Source: Propionivibrio sp.
GTDB lineage: Bacteria; Pseudomonadota; Gammaproteobacteria; Burkholderiales; Rhodocyclaceae
DNA length: 40,555 bases
NCBI RefSeq assembly: GCF_016790145.1
Contig: NZ_JAEUOI010000082.1
Location: forward strand, 1 to 40,555
Reading direction: 5' to 3'
Part shown: one piece after another, positions 18,100 through 27,248 of the stretch
How the letters are laid out: each line of letters begins with the position of its first letter
Numbering within the stretch: the stretch's first letter is position 1
Notes under the pieces: model-generated
Databases searched by the model: none
What the model was told of the DNA's origin: nothing
What the model saw: only the letters and a program-made list of their open reading frames with translations
Made by a program: the position numbers and the translations under genes

Positions 18100-19644
18100 A
18101 TGACCAACATTCGCCAGGAAGATCTGATCCAGAGCGTCGCCGATGCCTTCCAGTACATCAGCTACTACCACCCGCTCGATTTCATCACGGCGCTGGGCGA
18201 AGCCTACGAGCGCGAAGAATCGCCGGCCGCCAAGGATGCGATTGCGCAGATCCTGACCAACTCGCGCATGTCGGCTGAAGGCCACCGCCCGATCTGCCAG
18301 GACACCGGCATCGGTATGGTGTTTCTCAAGGTGGGCATGGACGTGCACTGGCCGGATGCCACCATGAGCCTGCAGGAGATGGTCAATGAGGGCGTGCGCC
18401 GTGCCTACGCCGACCCGGACAACCCGCTGCGCGCCTCGGTGCTCGCTGATCCCTACGGCACGCGCAAGAACACCAGGGACAACACCCCGGCCGTCGTGCA
18501 TTTCGAAATCGTTCCCGGCCACCATGTCGAAGTCATTTGCGCGGCCAAGGGCGGCGGCTCCGAGGCCAAGGCCAAGTTTGCCATGCTCAACCCCTCCGAC
18601 GACCTCGTCGACTGGATTATCAAGACTGTGCCGACCATGGGCGCCGGCTGGTGCCCGCCCGGCATTATTGGTGTCGGCATCGGTGGCACGCCGGAAAAAG
18701 CCATGCTGATGGCCAAGGAATCGATCATGGCACCGTGCAACATGCACGAACTGAAGGCAAAAGCCGCCTCCGGCGAAAAACTCTCGCGCACCGAAGAACT
18801 GCGCCTTGAGATCTACGAGAAGGTCAACGCCCTCGGCATCGGCGCGCAAGGCCTTGGTGGCCTCACGACCGTGCTCGACGTCAAGGTGCTCGACTTCCCC
18901 TGCCACGCCGCCAACCTGCCGGTGGCGCTGGTTCCCAACTGCGCTGCGACGCGCCATATCCACTTCCATCTCGACGGCTCCGGCCCGGCCAGACTCGAAC
19001 CGCCAAAGCTCTCGGACTGGCCGAACGTGACCTGGACGCCGGATCTCAAGTCGGCTACGCGCGTCGATCTCAATACCTTGACCAAAGCCGAAGTCGCAGC
19101 GTGGACGCCCGGCCAGAAACTGCTGCTCAACGGCAAGATGCTGACCGGCCGCGACGCCGCGCACAAGCGCATCGCCGACATGCTGGCCAAGGGCGAAAAA
19201 CTGCCGGTCGACTTCACCAACCGCGTCATCTACTACGTCGGCCCGGTCGATCCGGTACGCGACGAAGTCGTTGGCCCGGCCGGCCCGACAACGGCCACGC
19301 GCATGGACAAGTTCACGCGCATGATGCTGGAAAAAACCGGCCTCATCTCGATGGTCGGCAAATCCGAGCGTGGCCCCGCAGCCATCGCGGCAATCAAGGA
19401 CAACAAGTCGGCCTACATGATGGCCGTCGGCGGCGCTGCCTACCTCGTCGCCAAGGCCATCAAGTCAGCCAAGGTCGTCGGCTTTGCCGATCTGGGAATG
19501 GAAGCCATCTACGAGTTTGACGTTCAGGACATGCCGGTCACCGTGGCCGTCGATTCAAACGGCACGGCGGTACACACCACAGGCCCGAAAGAATGGCAGA
19601 TCAAGATCGGCAAGATTCCTTATTCCGAGCCTGTCGCCCACTGA
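18100..19644 (+). CDS. Fumarate hydratase class I
   Basis: A 514-aa oxygen-sensitive 4Fe-4S fumarase of the TCA cycle that interconverts fumarate and malate. The N-terminal catalytic half contains ICQDTGIGMVF, AKGGGSEAKAKFAMLNPSDD and the cysteine-bearing GWCPPGIIGVGIGG; the C-terminal half has GPAGPTTATRMDKFTRMML. The start at 18100 (MTNIRQEDLIQSVADAFQYISYYHP) is the family N-terminus; the frame is open 25 codons upstream. A good intrinsic terminator follows. Confidence 0.94.
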   Translation: MTNIRQEDLIQSVADAFQYISYYHPLDFITALGEAYEREESPAAKDAIAQILTNSRMSAEGHRPICQDTGIGMVFLKVGMDVHWPDATMSLQEMVNEGVRRAYADPDNPLRASVLADPYGTRKNTRDNTPAVVHFEIVPGHHVEVICAAKGGGSEAKAKFAMLNPSDDLVDWIIKTVPTMGAGWCPPGIIGVGIGGTPEKAMLMAKESIMAPCNMHELKAKAASGEKLSRTEELRLEIYEKVNALGIGAQGLGGLTTVLDVKVLDFPCHAANLPVALVPNCAATRHIHFHLDGSGPARLEPPKLSDWPNVTWTPDLKSATRVDLNTLTKAEVAAWTPGQKLLLNGKMLTGRDAAHKRIADMLAKGEKLPVDFTNRVIYYVGPVDPVRDEVVGPAGPTTATRMDKFTRMMLEKTGLISMVGKSERGPAAIAAIKDNKSAYMMAVGGAAYLVAKAIKSAKVVGFADLGMEAIYEFDVQDMPVTVAVDSNGTAVHTTGPKEWQIKIGKIPYSEPVAH

Positions 19645-19669
19645 TTCCCGACACGCATCGCGAACGAAG

Positions 19670-19695
19670 CCGGCCGCGTGCCGGTTTTGTTTTTT
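19670..19695 (+). terminator. Intrinsic terminator after fumarase
   Basis: CCGGC (19670-19674), loop CGCGT, GCCGG (19680-19684), followed at once by TTTTGTTTTTT. It lies 25 nt after the fumarase stop and just before the ATG of the next gene. Confidence 0.8.
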
Positions 19696-19705
19696 CGAGA
19701 CCGAC

Positions 19706-20437
19706 ATGAAGCACCTCGCCGCCACCATTGCGCTCGGCCCGTTTTTTTTCTTGCAGGGTCATTACGTCCGTCACGTCACGCCTGTCCTGCCGGAGCCGCC
19801 GGGCGCGCGCGATGGCACGCACGGCCATGGCCCGCCGCTGCGTCTGCTGATTGTTGGCGATTCCGCTGCCGCCGGTGTCGGCGCGGCATCGCAGGACGAA
19901 GGACTGTGCGGTCAGCTTGTTGCCTCGCTTGCGCCGCATTTCAGGGTTTCATGGAAGCTGATCGCCAAAACAGGGGCAACAACGAACGATACCCTGCGCC
20001 TCCTCGGCAGTGCAGCGCCTGAATCCTATGACGTGGTTGTAAGCTCGCTCGGAGTCAATGATCTGACCTCCGGCTACCCGCGCTGTGCATGGCTAAGGCA
20101 GCAGGCGGATCTGATTCGCTTGCTGCAAGGCAAGTTCGACGCGCGACTGATGCTGCTTTCCGGCCTGCCGCCGATGCACCTTTTTCCCGCGCTTCCGCAG
20201 CCCTTGCGCTGGTACATGGGCGAAGGCGCCAGGCACTTTAACCGGGGCTTGCACCGGCTGGTGCTGGCGAACGATAACTGCCACGTCTTTTCGGTCGAGG
20301 TGTCGCGCAGGATGGATGAACTCCAGGCGGAGAGCTTTGCCACGGACGGTTTTCATCCCGGGCCGGTCTTCTACACGGCTTGGGCGGAGCATCTGGCCGA
20401 GCAGATCGTCAAGCGCTGGCGTGCGGATGCACTGTAA
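19706..20437 (+). CDS. SGNH/GDSL-family hydrolase
   Basis: A 243-aa esterase/lipase-like protein. An N-terminal hydrophobic stretch (HLAATIALGPFFFLQGHYV) may be a signal or membrane anchor. Catalytic blocks are GDSAAAGVG (Ser), the block III LGVNDLTSG (Asn) and DGFHPGPVFY (Asp and His). The start at 19706 lies just after the fumarase terminator T-tract; the same frame is open far upstream but there it is antiparallel to nothing and shadows fumarase. Substrate unknown. Confidence 0.85.
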   Translation: MKHLAATIALGPFFFLQGHYVRHVTPVLPEPPGARDGTHGHGPPLRLLIVGDSAAAGVGAASQDEGLCGQLVASLAPHFRVSWKLIAKTGATTNDTLRLLGSAAPESYDVVVSSLGVNDLTSGYPRCAWLRQQADLIRLLQGKFDARLMLLSGLPPMHLFPALPQPLRWYMGEGARHFNRGLHRLVLANDNCHVFSVEVSRRMDELQAESFATDGFHPGPVFYTAWAEHLAEQIVKRWRADAL

Positions 20438-20761
20438 GGAACGAAATCAATTCATTCTGAATTATCATGAACTGCTTTGTAATCTCACCAGTGGCTGAAA
20501 AAATCCCACATCGTGGCCCTGGGCCAGGCTTCGCGCTCCTTCCGGCGTAAGCCGGAACCGGGTTTTGGAGCACCGACTGGGTCCCGGCTTGCGCCGGGAC
20601 GACGGTTTCGGGAATTGACCGATGCATTCGTGCTATTGACCTGCCGTGAGCGGCAAGAAAGTCGCGACTTGCTTGCAGCATAAGATAAAATGGCGCCCCA
20701 TGAAGCCTCATCTCCCTGTTTCCCACATTGTAAGCTACCTGCAAATCAAGGCCTTGGCCGC
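20438..20761. other. Gap SGNH hydrolase / murI
   Basis: About 320 bases. It contains a REP-like repeat (20511-20605) and the murI upstream region. The murI frame extends back to 20690 but without family similarity. Confidence 0.5.
20511..20605 (+). repeat. REP-like dispersed repeat, copy 2
   Basis: It contains CGTGGCCCTGGGCCAGGCTT, then CGCGCTCCTTCCGGCGTAAG, then a second inverted element CCCGGCTTGCGCCGGG. It matches the core of the copies at 17769-17919 and 24499-24578 with a few changes. Confidence 0.7.
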
Positions 20762-21547
20762 ATGATAGGCGTTTTCGACAGCGGTCTGGGAGGGCTCTCG
20801 GTACTCGCGGCCATCGCCCAGGCCTTGCCGTGCGCCGACCTCGTTTACCTCGCCGACACGGCGCACGTTCCCTGGGGCGACAAGGACGATAGCTTCATCC
20901 GTCAGCGCGTTCTCAAGATAGGGCACCACCTTGTAGATCAGGGCTGCACGGTGATCGTTGTCGCCTGCAATACGGCCACCGCCACCGCCGTCGCCGCGCT
21001 GCGCGAAACGCTGCCCGACATTCCCGTGGTCGGCGTCGAGCCCGGCATCAAGCCGGCCGCAGCGGCCTCGAAAAGCGGCCGCATCGCGGTGCTGACCACC
21101 ACGGCAACCGCACGCAGCGAGCGGCTCTCCCGCCTCATCCGGCAGCACGCCGGAACGGTTCAGGTCGACATCCTGCCCTGCCCCGGCTGGGCCACCCGGG
21201 TCGAAACCCTGCACCTCGATGACTCCGGCTTTGCCGAGACCGCCCGCCTCCATCTGGCCCCGACCCTTGCTGCGGGCGCCGACCAGATCGTCCTCGGCTG
21301 CACGCACTACGCCTTTCTGGCGCCGGTACTTGCAGCCATCGTTGCCGGTCAGGCCACGCTGCTCGATGTCGCCGACGCCGTTGCCCGCCAGTGTGTTCGT
21401 CTGGCCGGGGCTTGCGCTTTCGGCCATGGCCAGTTGACCCTGCTCGCCACCGCGCAACCCGAGCGCCTGCAAGTCGCGCTTCCCGCACTCGGTCTGCACC
21501 GGCTGGCCACACGGCTGGCAGCCTCGGCGCGCCTGACGACGGCCTGA
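20762..21547 (+). CDS. murI: Glutamate racemase
   Basis: A 261-aa cofactor-independent racemase that makes D-glutamate for peptidoglycan. The N-terminus IGVFDSGLGGLSVL and the two catalytic cysteines, in VACNTATA and LGCTHYAF, are intact. The ATG at 20762 gives the standard family start. It precedes the flavoprotein gene by 8 nt, so both may be co-transcribed. Confidence 0.95.
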   Translation: MIGVFDSGLGGLSVLAAIAQALPCADLVYLADTAHVPWGDKDDSFIRQRVLKIGHHLVDQGCTVIVVACNTATATAVAALRETLPDIPVVGVEPGIKPAAAASKSGRIAVLTTTATARSERLSRLIRQHAGTVQVDILPCPGWATRVETLHLDDSGFAETARLHLAPTLAAGADQIVLGCTHYAFLAPVLAAIVAGQATLLDVADAVARQCVRLAGACAFGHGQLTLLATAQPERLQVALPALGLHRLATRLAASARLTTA

Positions 21548-21555
21548 GTGCATTC

Positions 21556-22842
21556 ATGCCGAACAGGAAACGTGTAGCCATTATCGGCGGCGGGCCGGCC
21601 GGTCTGATGGCGGCCGAAGCGATCAGCCTTGCAGGCGCGGCGGCCAATATTCACGTCGATCTCTTCGAAGCCATGCCATCGCTTGCCCGCAAGTTCCTGC
21701 TGGCCGGCAAGGGCGGCATGAACATCACGCATTCCGAGCCAAACGCCGCATTCCGGTCCCGTTACGGCACACGACAGGATCGCATCGCACCGCTACTTGA
21801 TCGCTTCGGGCCGGAAGCCTTGTGCGAATGGATACATGGGCTGGGCATCGACACCTTTGTCGGGTCGTCCGGACGGGTCTTTCCCACCGGCATGAAAGCC
21901 GCACCGCTGCTACGCACCTGGCTGCACCGCTTGCGTGCGGACGGCGTGCACATTCACGTCCGCCATCGTTGGTGCGCCATCGAGCGGCAGGCCGACGGCA
22001 TTTACTCGCTGTGCTTTGATACCCCGAAGGGCGAACAGCGCTGCACAGCCGACGTCGTCGTTCTGGCGCTTGGCGGCGGCAGTTGGGCAAAGCTCGGTTC
22101 GGACGGGCGCTGGGTGGCCCTGCTCGAACAATCCGGCGTTCCGGTTGCCCCGCTACGCCCGTCCAACTGCGGATTCGACGCAGGCTGGAGCAAGCATCTG
22201 CGCGAACGCTTTGCCGGCCAGCCGGTGAAACCGGTCGCGGCGTCCTTTACCGATGCCGCAGGCGGGGTGCATCGGCAGCCGGGCGAATTCATGATCACCG
22301 AGTACGGCGTCGAAGGCGGCCTGATCTACGCCCTTTCGGCGCCGCTGCGCGACAGCATTGAGCAGACCGGCAGCGCCACGCTTACACTCGACCTGCTGCC
22401 CGGCCACACGCTCCAGCGCGTGACCGACGAAGTGGTGCGCCCACGCGGCTCGCGTTCGCTATCCAGCCATCTGCAAAGCCGCCTCGGCCTGAAGGGCGTC
22501 AAGACGGCTCTGCTGAACGAATGCATTGCGCGTGAGGATTTTTCCGATGCGCACAGGCTGGCTGTCTTCATCAAGGCGCTGCCGCTGCGCCTGATCGCGC
22601 CGCGCCCGCTGGACGAAGCGATCAGCAGCGCCGGTGGAGTCGTGTTTGAAGCGCTCGATGAACACCTGATGATCCGCCATCTGCCCGGTGTCTTCTGCGC
22701 CGGTGAAATGCTCGACTGGGAAGCGCCGACCGGCGGCTACCTGCTCACCGCCTGTTTTGCCAGCGGCCATGCGGCCGGGCTGGGTGCCCTGGCCTGGCTG
22801 CAATCCATGCAGCGCACATGCCAGCCTTCTGCAATAATTTAG
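21556..22842 (+). CDS. HI0933/BaiN-like flavoprotein (TIGR03862 type)
   Basis: A 428-aa FAD-binding oxidoreductase. The dinucleotide-binding motif VAIIGGGPAGLMAAEAI is at the N-terminus, followed by ARKFLLAGKGGMNITHSEP, FVGSSGRVFPTGMKAAPLL, LALGGGSWAKLGSDG, and the C-terminal GVFCAGEMLDWEAPTGGYLL. This set identifies the HI0933/YhiN superfamily, and the wording of the motifs the PP_4765-type branch. The substrate is unknown. Starts 8 nt after murI. Confidence 0.88.
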   Translation: MPNRKRVAIIGGGPAGLMAAEAISLAGAAANIHVDLFEAMPSLARKFLLAGKGGMNITHSEPNAAFRSRYGTRQDRIAPLLDRFGPEALCEWIHGLGIDTFVGSSGRVFPTGMKAAPLLRTWLHRLRADGVHIHVRHRWCAIERQADGIYSLCFDTPKGEQRCTADVVVLALGGGSWAKLGSDGRWVALLEQSGVPVAPLRPSNCGFDAGWSKHLRERFAGQPVKPVAASFTDAAGGVHRQPGEFMITEYGVEGGLIYALSAPLRDSIEQTGSATLTLDLLPGHTLQRVTDEVVRPRGSRSLSSHLQSRLGLKGVKTALLNECIAREDFSDAHRLAVFIKALPLRLIAPRPLDEAISSAGGVVFEALDEHLMIRHLPGVFCAGEMLDWEAPTGGYLLTACFASGHAAGLGALAWLQSMQRTCQPSAII

Positions 22843-22868
22843 GGAGCCGCCGATCAAGTGTCAAAACG

Positions 22869-22936
22869 TCATTCCGTCAAAAGCCGGAATCCCGAAAATT
22901 CAAGGCACTGGACACCGGCTTTCGCCGGTGTGACGG
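22869..22936 (+). repeat. REP-like element, copy 3 (divergent)
   Basis: Two small inverted units in tandem: ATTCCGTCAAAAGCCGGAAT and, 24 nt on, CACCGGCTTTCGCCGGTG. It shares the generic palindrome style of the other copies but not their CGTGGCC block, so it is a related or partial member. Confidence 0.5.
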
Positions 22937-22979
22937 CGTATTCAGCGTTTCCTTAGCCGCCAACCCGAGACCATCCCGA

Positions 22980-23993
22980 ATGAATAAACCCGCCAACCCC
23001 ACCGTCCACGAGTATGCGGCCTGGATTCTGGCCGTATTGAGCATCTTCTTTGTCCTCCAGTTTCGCTTGCTGCCGGCGCTGATTGCCGGCTTGCTGGTTT
23101 ATGAGCTGGTGCGAGCGCTTGTTCCGCTCTTTGCCCGTCATCTGTCGACCGGCCGCGCCAAGGGCCTGGCGGTCGGCCTCGTCGTGCTGCTGGTCGTCGG
23201 TCTCGTTACGGCCGCTGTCTTCGGCATCATGGGCTTCATGAAAAGCGAAGGCGGCAGCCTTCCGGCGCTGCTCGCCAAGATGGCCGATATTCTGGAAAGT
23301 TCGCGCGCGACGCTGCCGCAGTGGCTGGCCCATTTCCTGCCGAGCAGTACCGAGGGCATCAGCGAAAAGCTCGGCCAATGGCTGCGCGAACACGCGGTCG
23401 AGCTGCAACAGATCGGCAAGGAAACCGGCCACAAGCTGGCGCACGTGCTGATCGGCATGGTGATCGGCGCCATGGTTTCGCTACGCGAAGCCTTCGCCAA
23501 TGACAGCACCGCTCCGCTGAGCAGGGCGCTGGCCGAACGCGTTTTCCGGCTGGGCGAGGCCTTTCGCCGCATCGTCTTTGCCCAGGTCCGCATCTCGGCG
23601 ATCAATACCGTGTTTTCCGCCTTCTATCTGGCTCTCGTGCTGCCGCTGTTCGGGGTCAATCTGCCGCTCACCAAGACGATGATCGTCGTCACCTTCATCG
23701 CCGGCCTGTTGCCGGTGATCGGCAACCTGATCTCCAATACGATCATCTTCGTCGTCAGTCTGGCGCACTCGCCGCTGGTGGCGGTATCGTCGCTCGGCTA
23801 CCTCGTCGTCATTCACAAGCTGGAATACTTCCTCAACGCGCGCATCGTCGGCGCGCAGATCAGCGCCAGGGCTTGGGAACTGCTCACCGCCATGCTGGTC
23901 ATGGAAAGCGCCTTCGGCCTCGCCGGACTGGTGGCCGCGCCCATATGCTACGCTTGGCTGAAAGACGAACTCAAACAACGCGGGCTGATCTGA
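22980..23993 (+). CDS. AI-2E family transporter (PerM-like)
   Basis: A 337-aa inner-membrane protein with about seven to eight transmembrane segments. The family hallmark is the late half: [53 protein letters not shown] and the closing amphipathic [16 protein letters not shown]. Family members transport autoinducer-2, ions or unknown solutes. The stop overlaps the start of the DUF188 gene (TGATG), indicating coupling. Confidence 0.88.
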   Translation: MNKPANPTVHEYAAWILAVLSIFFVLQFRLLPALIAGLLVYELVRALVPLFARHLSTGRAKGLAVGLVVLLVVGLVTAAVFGIMGFMKSEGGSLPALLAKMADILESSRATLPQWLAHFLPSSTEGISEKLGQWLREHAVELQQIGKETGHKLAHVLIGMVIGAMVSLREAFANDSTAPLSRALAERVFRLGEAFRRIVFAQVRISAINTVFSAFYLALVLPLFGVNLPLTKTMIVVTFIAGLLPVIGNLISNTIIFVVSLAHSPLVAVSSLGYLVVIHKLEYFLNARIVGAQISARAWELLTAMLVMESAFGLAGLVAAPICYAWLKDELKQRGLI

Positions 23994-24439
23994 TGCAAAT
24001 CTGGGTCGATGCCGATGCCTGCCCAAAGGTCATCAAGGAGATACTTTTCCGTGCGGCAACACGCACAAAAATTTCGCTGACGCTGGTTGCCAACCAGACA
24101 CTGCACGTGCCGCCCTCGCCTTTCATACGCAGCGTGCAGGTGCCGGACGGTTTCGATGTGGCCGACAACGAGATCGTCAAGCGGCTGAGCGCCGGCGATC
24201 TGGTGATCACCAGCGACCTGCCGCTTGCCGCCGAAGTCATCGAGAAAGGCGGCCACGTCCTCAGCCACCGCGGCGAATGGTTTTCGGCCGCTAACATCCG
24301 GCCATTGCTCAACATGCGCGACTTCATGGACAACCTGCGCGCCAGCGGCGTGCAAACCGGCGGACCGCCGCCGATGAGCCAGAGCGAACGGCAAGCCTTT
24401 GCCGGTCATCTGGATCGTTTCCTGGCCAGCCACACCTGA
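23993..24439 (+). CDS. DUF188 / YaiI-YqxD family protein
   Basis: A 148-aa protein of the YaiI/YqxD family, a PIN-like fold with unknown cellular role. Conserved segments are [16 protein letters not shown] at the N-terminus, [22 protein letters not shown] with likely metal-binding Asp residues, and [11 protein letters not shown]. The ATG overlaps the stop of the upstream permease gene. No partner follows. Confidence 0.9.
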   Translation: MQIWVDADACPKVIKEILFRAATRTKISLTLVANQTLHVPPSPFIRSVQVPDGFDVADNEIVKRLSAGDLVITSDLPLAAEVIEKGGHVLSHRGEWFSAANIRPLLNMRDFMDNLRASGVQTGGPPPMSQSERQAFAGHLDRFLASHT

Positions 24440-24498
24440 GCGCTTGAATTGGGCGTCATTTGCCCCTTTGCCGGATCGTTCTTGGCAACACAGAGGCT

Positions 24499-24578
24499 GT
24501 GAATCAATGGAAAACACCTTCCAAACCGTGGCCCGAGGCCAGGCTTCGCGCTCATTCCGGCGCAAGCCGGAATCCAGT
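24499..24578 (+). repeat. REP-like dispersed repeat, copy 4
   Basis: It contains GTGAATCAATGG, then CCAAACCGTGGCCCGAGGCC, then AGGCTTCGCGCTCATTCCGG and an inverted ATTCCGGCGCAAGCCGGAAT. It agrees nearly base for base with the minus-strand copy at 17769-17919 over the first 55 positions. Confidence 0.8.
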
Positions 24579-24581
24579 AGC

Positions 24582-24935
24582 CTAAACAGGAGATACATCA
24601 CTTTCGGAGTTGGAGGTGTCACTATTTTTGGATGCCACTAAGGCTTTTTTGGCCTTTTGAGCCAGTTTCGTCCTGCGTCGCATCGCTTCAGCTTCGATCA
24701 GTTGTTCAAGAGAGCGAACCTCCGTCGGCGCCGAACGATTGAAGCGTTTGAAATAGCATCCGACGATGAACTCATGAAGCGGCACTTTCCACGGCTCCTG
24801 CTTTTGATTCGCAAGTGAGCCCATTTTCTTGGGGTTCATTCCCAGTTCGCGGGCCATCTGGATGTGCGCGTGACTCAGTTTGAATCGCCGCCTGGCCTCG
24901 ATCCAAGGTTGGAGTTTCAGAAGGGTGTTTTTCAT
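24582..24935 (-). CDS. Conserved hypothetical protein
   Basis: A 117-aa basic, helical protein (LSHAHIQMARELGMNPKKMG, then QEPWKVPLHEFIVGCYFKRF, and a Lys/Ala-rich tail). I recall similar stand-alone proteins of unknown function in many proteobacteria. The H-x3-A-R-E-L-G-M-N-P helix could be a helix-turn-helix, but this is not certain. It begins the accessory region and lies directly beside a REP-like copy. Confidence 0.7.
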   Translation of the reverse strand: MKNTLLKLQPWIEARRRFKLSHAHIQMARELGMNPKKMGSLANQKQEPWKVPLHEFIVGCYFKRFNRSAPTEVRSLEQLIEAEAMRRRTKLAQKAKKALVASKNSDTSNSESDVSPV

Positions 24936-25020
24936 CCTGACGCGCTCAACTCAAGGAAGGTGCATCGATGGCTGGATAACTGCGTAAATGTTTCCATTCC
25001 GAGCTCCGCGCCCACTGGAA

Positions 25021-26094
25021 CTACAAGTCAACATCATAATCCTGGGTGTATCCCGCCTCGCGGAAGTAGCGGATAATTTCAAGGCTTGAAACCCCCAATG
25101 CCTCCGACCACTGTGTTGATAACTCGACTGGGTTGGTGGTGGCCAGATGGCTCCGCTTGGAAATGTTGTTCATCACGTCATCAACCTGAGTCACAGGCAA
25201 TGCATGCCGTACGCAAAAGGCCTTGCGCGCAGGCTGCCAACGCTCCGGGGCAGGAAACGAAGCTTTCCATCCGATTTCGCTTACCGGCTGCAATGCGGTT
25301 TCGCGGATCGGGCTGTGTATCCTGAATTGGCTTGGGATGATGTCGCCGCGCACGGCAAGAGCTTCCCGGTTTTTCAACCATTCAGCTTCCTGGGCTTTCC
25401 GCTTGTCCTCGGTTTGTTCCCAGGCAATCCGCGATTCCTCCAGCCGCTTTTCAAGGCGAGCGCGCAAGGCCGCCTCAACGTCAGTCATCCTTGGATGGTA
25501 AATCCATCGCCGATTCCCGGCTTGCCTGAAAACAGCCTCTTCGACTAAGTCACGCGATGCCTGCCGGGTTTTGAAAATTCCAAGGTCAATCTCGAACGAG
25601 GCCAGCCCCGTATCGATGAGGCGCTGCCGCTTTTCGGGCATCAGCCGGTGGAAAACCGTGACTTCAACCAGAATCCGCCTACCCTTCCGGCTTCCACTGA
25701 TGTCTGGTGTGATTTCGTCGAGCCGTTGGCCAACTTTGCAATCATCGAGACGGACAAACCTGCTTTCGAAGACCACTTCCTGTTCGATCAGGTTTTCACC
25801 GCTGGCACCTCGGGCGGAAACAACGACCTCCAAGGCCGGAAGCAAGAGTTCCTTGCGCTCGCGAATGAGCTGTTTCGCCAATTCGTGCACCGAGATTTCA
25901 TAAGCGCCGGCACACGCTTCGGCTTTCGTATGCGCGAAATGCCAGACTTTCTCAGTCCCCTGCCTGGCCTGGACCGGGTTTTCACAGCCTGGGCAAATGC
26001 ACTTGCATGCGAGGCCCCGCGGAACTTCCTCCGGGGTCACGAGCAAGCCATCGGAAAGTCGTTTAGCGAATGGAAGCAGCAAGGCAACTGTCAT
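25021..26094 (-). CDS. CoiA-like competence/nuclease family protein
   Basis: A 357-aa protein resembling competence protein CoiA. It has an N-terminal zinc knuckle (CKCICPGCENPVQARQG, then WHFAH) and a central candidate PD-(D/E)xK nuclease core (DEITPDISGSRKGRRILVEV, with Asp and Glu spaced as expected). The C-terminal half has a charged helical stretch (about 205-245). CoiA proteins act on DNA taken up in transformation; relatives also occur as solitary accessory genes. No ribosome binding site is obvious at the ATG. Confidence 0.7.
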   Translation of the reverse strand: MTVALLLPFAKRLSDGLLVTPEEVPRGLACKCICPGCENPVQARQGTEKVWHFAHTKAEACAGAYEISVHELAKQLIRERKELLLPALEVVVSARGASGENLIEQEVVFESRFVRLDDCKVGQRLDEITPDISGSRKGRRILVEVTVFHRLMPEKRQRLIDTGLASFEIDLGIFKTRQASRDLVEEAVFRQAGNRRWIYHPRMTDVEAALRARLEKRLEESRIAWEQTEDKRKAQEAEWLKNREALAVRGDIIPSQFRIHSPIRETALQPVSEIGWKASFPAPERWQPARKAFCVRHALPVTQVDDVMNNISKRSHLATTNPVELSTQWSEALGVSSLEIIRYFREAGYTQDYDVDL

Positions 26095-26339
26095 TGTCAG
26101 ATGTCGAACTTTGAACTGATGATGAACGGCTATGCTGAACGATCAAACCCTATGCCCCCGGCAGTTGGATACAAGTCTGCGGGTATATCACGCATTCCAT
26201 TTTTCATGGCCGCCCCAATAATGTTTTTCTACAGCCTCGACGTGGTTGAATTCACCGGCCTGTGCGGCTTTTCGCGCAGCTCCGGTGAAATGATGGGTTG
26301 GAACTGGTTGGCCGATGCGCACGGGTTTTATGACTTCGA

Positions 26340-26633
26340 TTATTTGCACCATTGCTTCTCGCAGGGAATGCCATCGTTGTTTCCATCCATCTTGACCCCC
26401 GGGCAATATTGCAAGAAGAAAGTCGCTTCTTGGCAGGATGTCATTTGGGAACAGTATGTTCGGCCGTCGCACTTGAACAGCTGTGAAGGAATTGTTTCTG
26501 CAGTGGGACTACGCGGACGTGAGTATTCGGCCAAGCCCTGGGCGCTAGCCAAAGCGAGGTGTTGGCCTTGATATTTTGCGTAGCCCTGCCAGCCGACAGC
26601 GACAAGGATTGCGATGAGAATGAGCTTTTTCAT
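26340..26633 (-). CDS. Excalibur-domain protein
   Basis: A 97-aa secreted or membrane-anchored protein. An N-terminal hydrophobic helix (KKLILIAILVAVGWQGYA) looks like a signal anchor. The C-terminal 45 residues are an excalibur domain: four cysteines and the EF-hand-like DGNNDGIPCE near the end, preceded by SCQEATFFLQYCPGVKM. Excalibur domains bind calcium and are often extracellular. Small genes of this type are common as integron cassettes. Its start lies 20 nt from attC-like site A. Confidence 0.82.
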   Translation of the reverse strand: MKKLILIAILVAVGWQGYAKYQGQHLALASAQGLAEYSRPRSPTAETIPSQLFKCDGRTYCSQMTSCQEATFFLQYCPGVKMDGNNDGIPCEKQWCK

Positions 26634-26652
26634 AGATCGGGTGCCCCGAAAG

Positions 26653-26733
26653 TTCTAACGTTTGACGTGAGGGGCGGCAACCGATTGGAGCGAACCCAGC
26701 TTGCTGGGCGTCCCCTCGACGGAATTGTTAGAC
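26653..26733. repeat. attC-like site A
   Basis: Left end TTCTAAC (26653-26659), right end GTTAGAC (26727-26733, exact GTTRRRY). Internal arms GAGGGG-CG and CG-t-CCCCTC pair with one extrahelical base, and the centre folds as CCCAGC-TT-GCTGGG. The brnA stop TAA lies inside the right end. Confidence 0.7.
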
Positions 26734-27042
26734 CGAGGCATCGCGAAACGCACGCAGAACACTGTTGATGCGTGTTTGATAACCGGAGCCTTGTGCTTTG
26801 AACCACTCCAGAACATCTTGATCGAGGCGCAGTGAGATAGATGCCTTGGGTGGCAGGGGCTGAAGCCCGCGCCGAACGATCCCGCGCACGATGTGTCGGA
26901 CATCTGCCTCTGGATGATCTTCGGACGCTATGGGATTGACCTTCTTTGACTCAAGACGAGCCCAATCAGTTTTTGATTTCATCGAAGTAGATTTGCGTTT
27001 CGCGGCGGGTTGCTTTGCGGAAAGAGATGACGTGGATTTCAT
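26728..27042 (-). CDS. brnA: BrnA-type antitoxin
   Basis: A 104-aa antitoxin with a basic, poorly structured N-terminus and a C-terminal ribbon-helix-helix (ASISLRLDQDVLEWFKAQGSGYQTRINSVLRAF). This fits BrnA, which neutralises BrnT and represses the operon. The ATG at 27040-27042 is preferred because GGAG lies seven bases upstream; an internal ATG at 26982 also gives a plausible product. The gene overlaps brnT by 77 nt with this start. Its stop lies inside attC-like site A. Confidence 0.85.
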   Translation of the reverse strand: MKSTSSLSAKQPAAKRKSTSMKSKTDWARLESKKVNPIASEDHPEADVRHIVRGIVRRGLQPLPPKASISLRLDQDVLEWFKAQGSGYQTRINSVLRAFRDASV

Positions 27043-27241
27043 GTTCGTTCTCCGTGTGCACAATTGAGACAGGGATACCAGCAAGGAGCCCTAGCGTTAC
27101 GAAGCGTTGCTCTCCGTAGGGAAAGCGATCATCTTCAAATGTGAACGTGGAACCTTCGAAGACTTTCGGGGCGTCAACGAAATCTAGCCCGTGGCTCTTC
27201 AAGTTCAGGTTACGTTTTGCTTCACGCCAAGTGAACTCCAT
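26966..27241 (-). CDS. brnT: BrnT-type toxin
   Basis: A 91-aa RNase toxin of the BrnT family. The family opening FTWREAKRNLNLKSHGLDFVDAPKVFEG, the central RFVTLGLLAGIPVSIVHTE and the end HVISFRKATRRETQIYF are all present, with the catalytic His, Arg and Thr region intact. It cleaves mRNA and inhibits translation when free of BrnA. A perfect 12-nt palindrome lies 8 nt upstream of the start. Confidence 0.92.
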   Translation of the reverse strand: MEFTWREAKRNLNLKSHGLDFVDAPKVFEGSTFTFEDDRFPYGEQRFVTLGLLAGIPVSIVHTENEHEIHVISFRKATRRETQIYFDEIKN

Positions 27242-27248
27242 GGACTAA

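Noticed and set aside
17769-24578. Repeated palindromes as a CRISPR array
   Set aside because: Copies are kilobases apart, differ in length and have no regular spacers or cas genes.
26188-26472. Minus-strand frame downstream of the excalibur gene
   Set aside because: Overlaps the excalibur coding part in another frame; the tail is somewhat protein-like but has no start signal or family.
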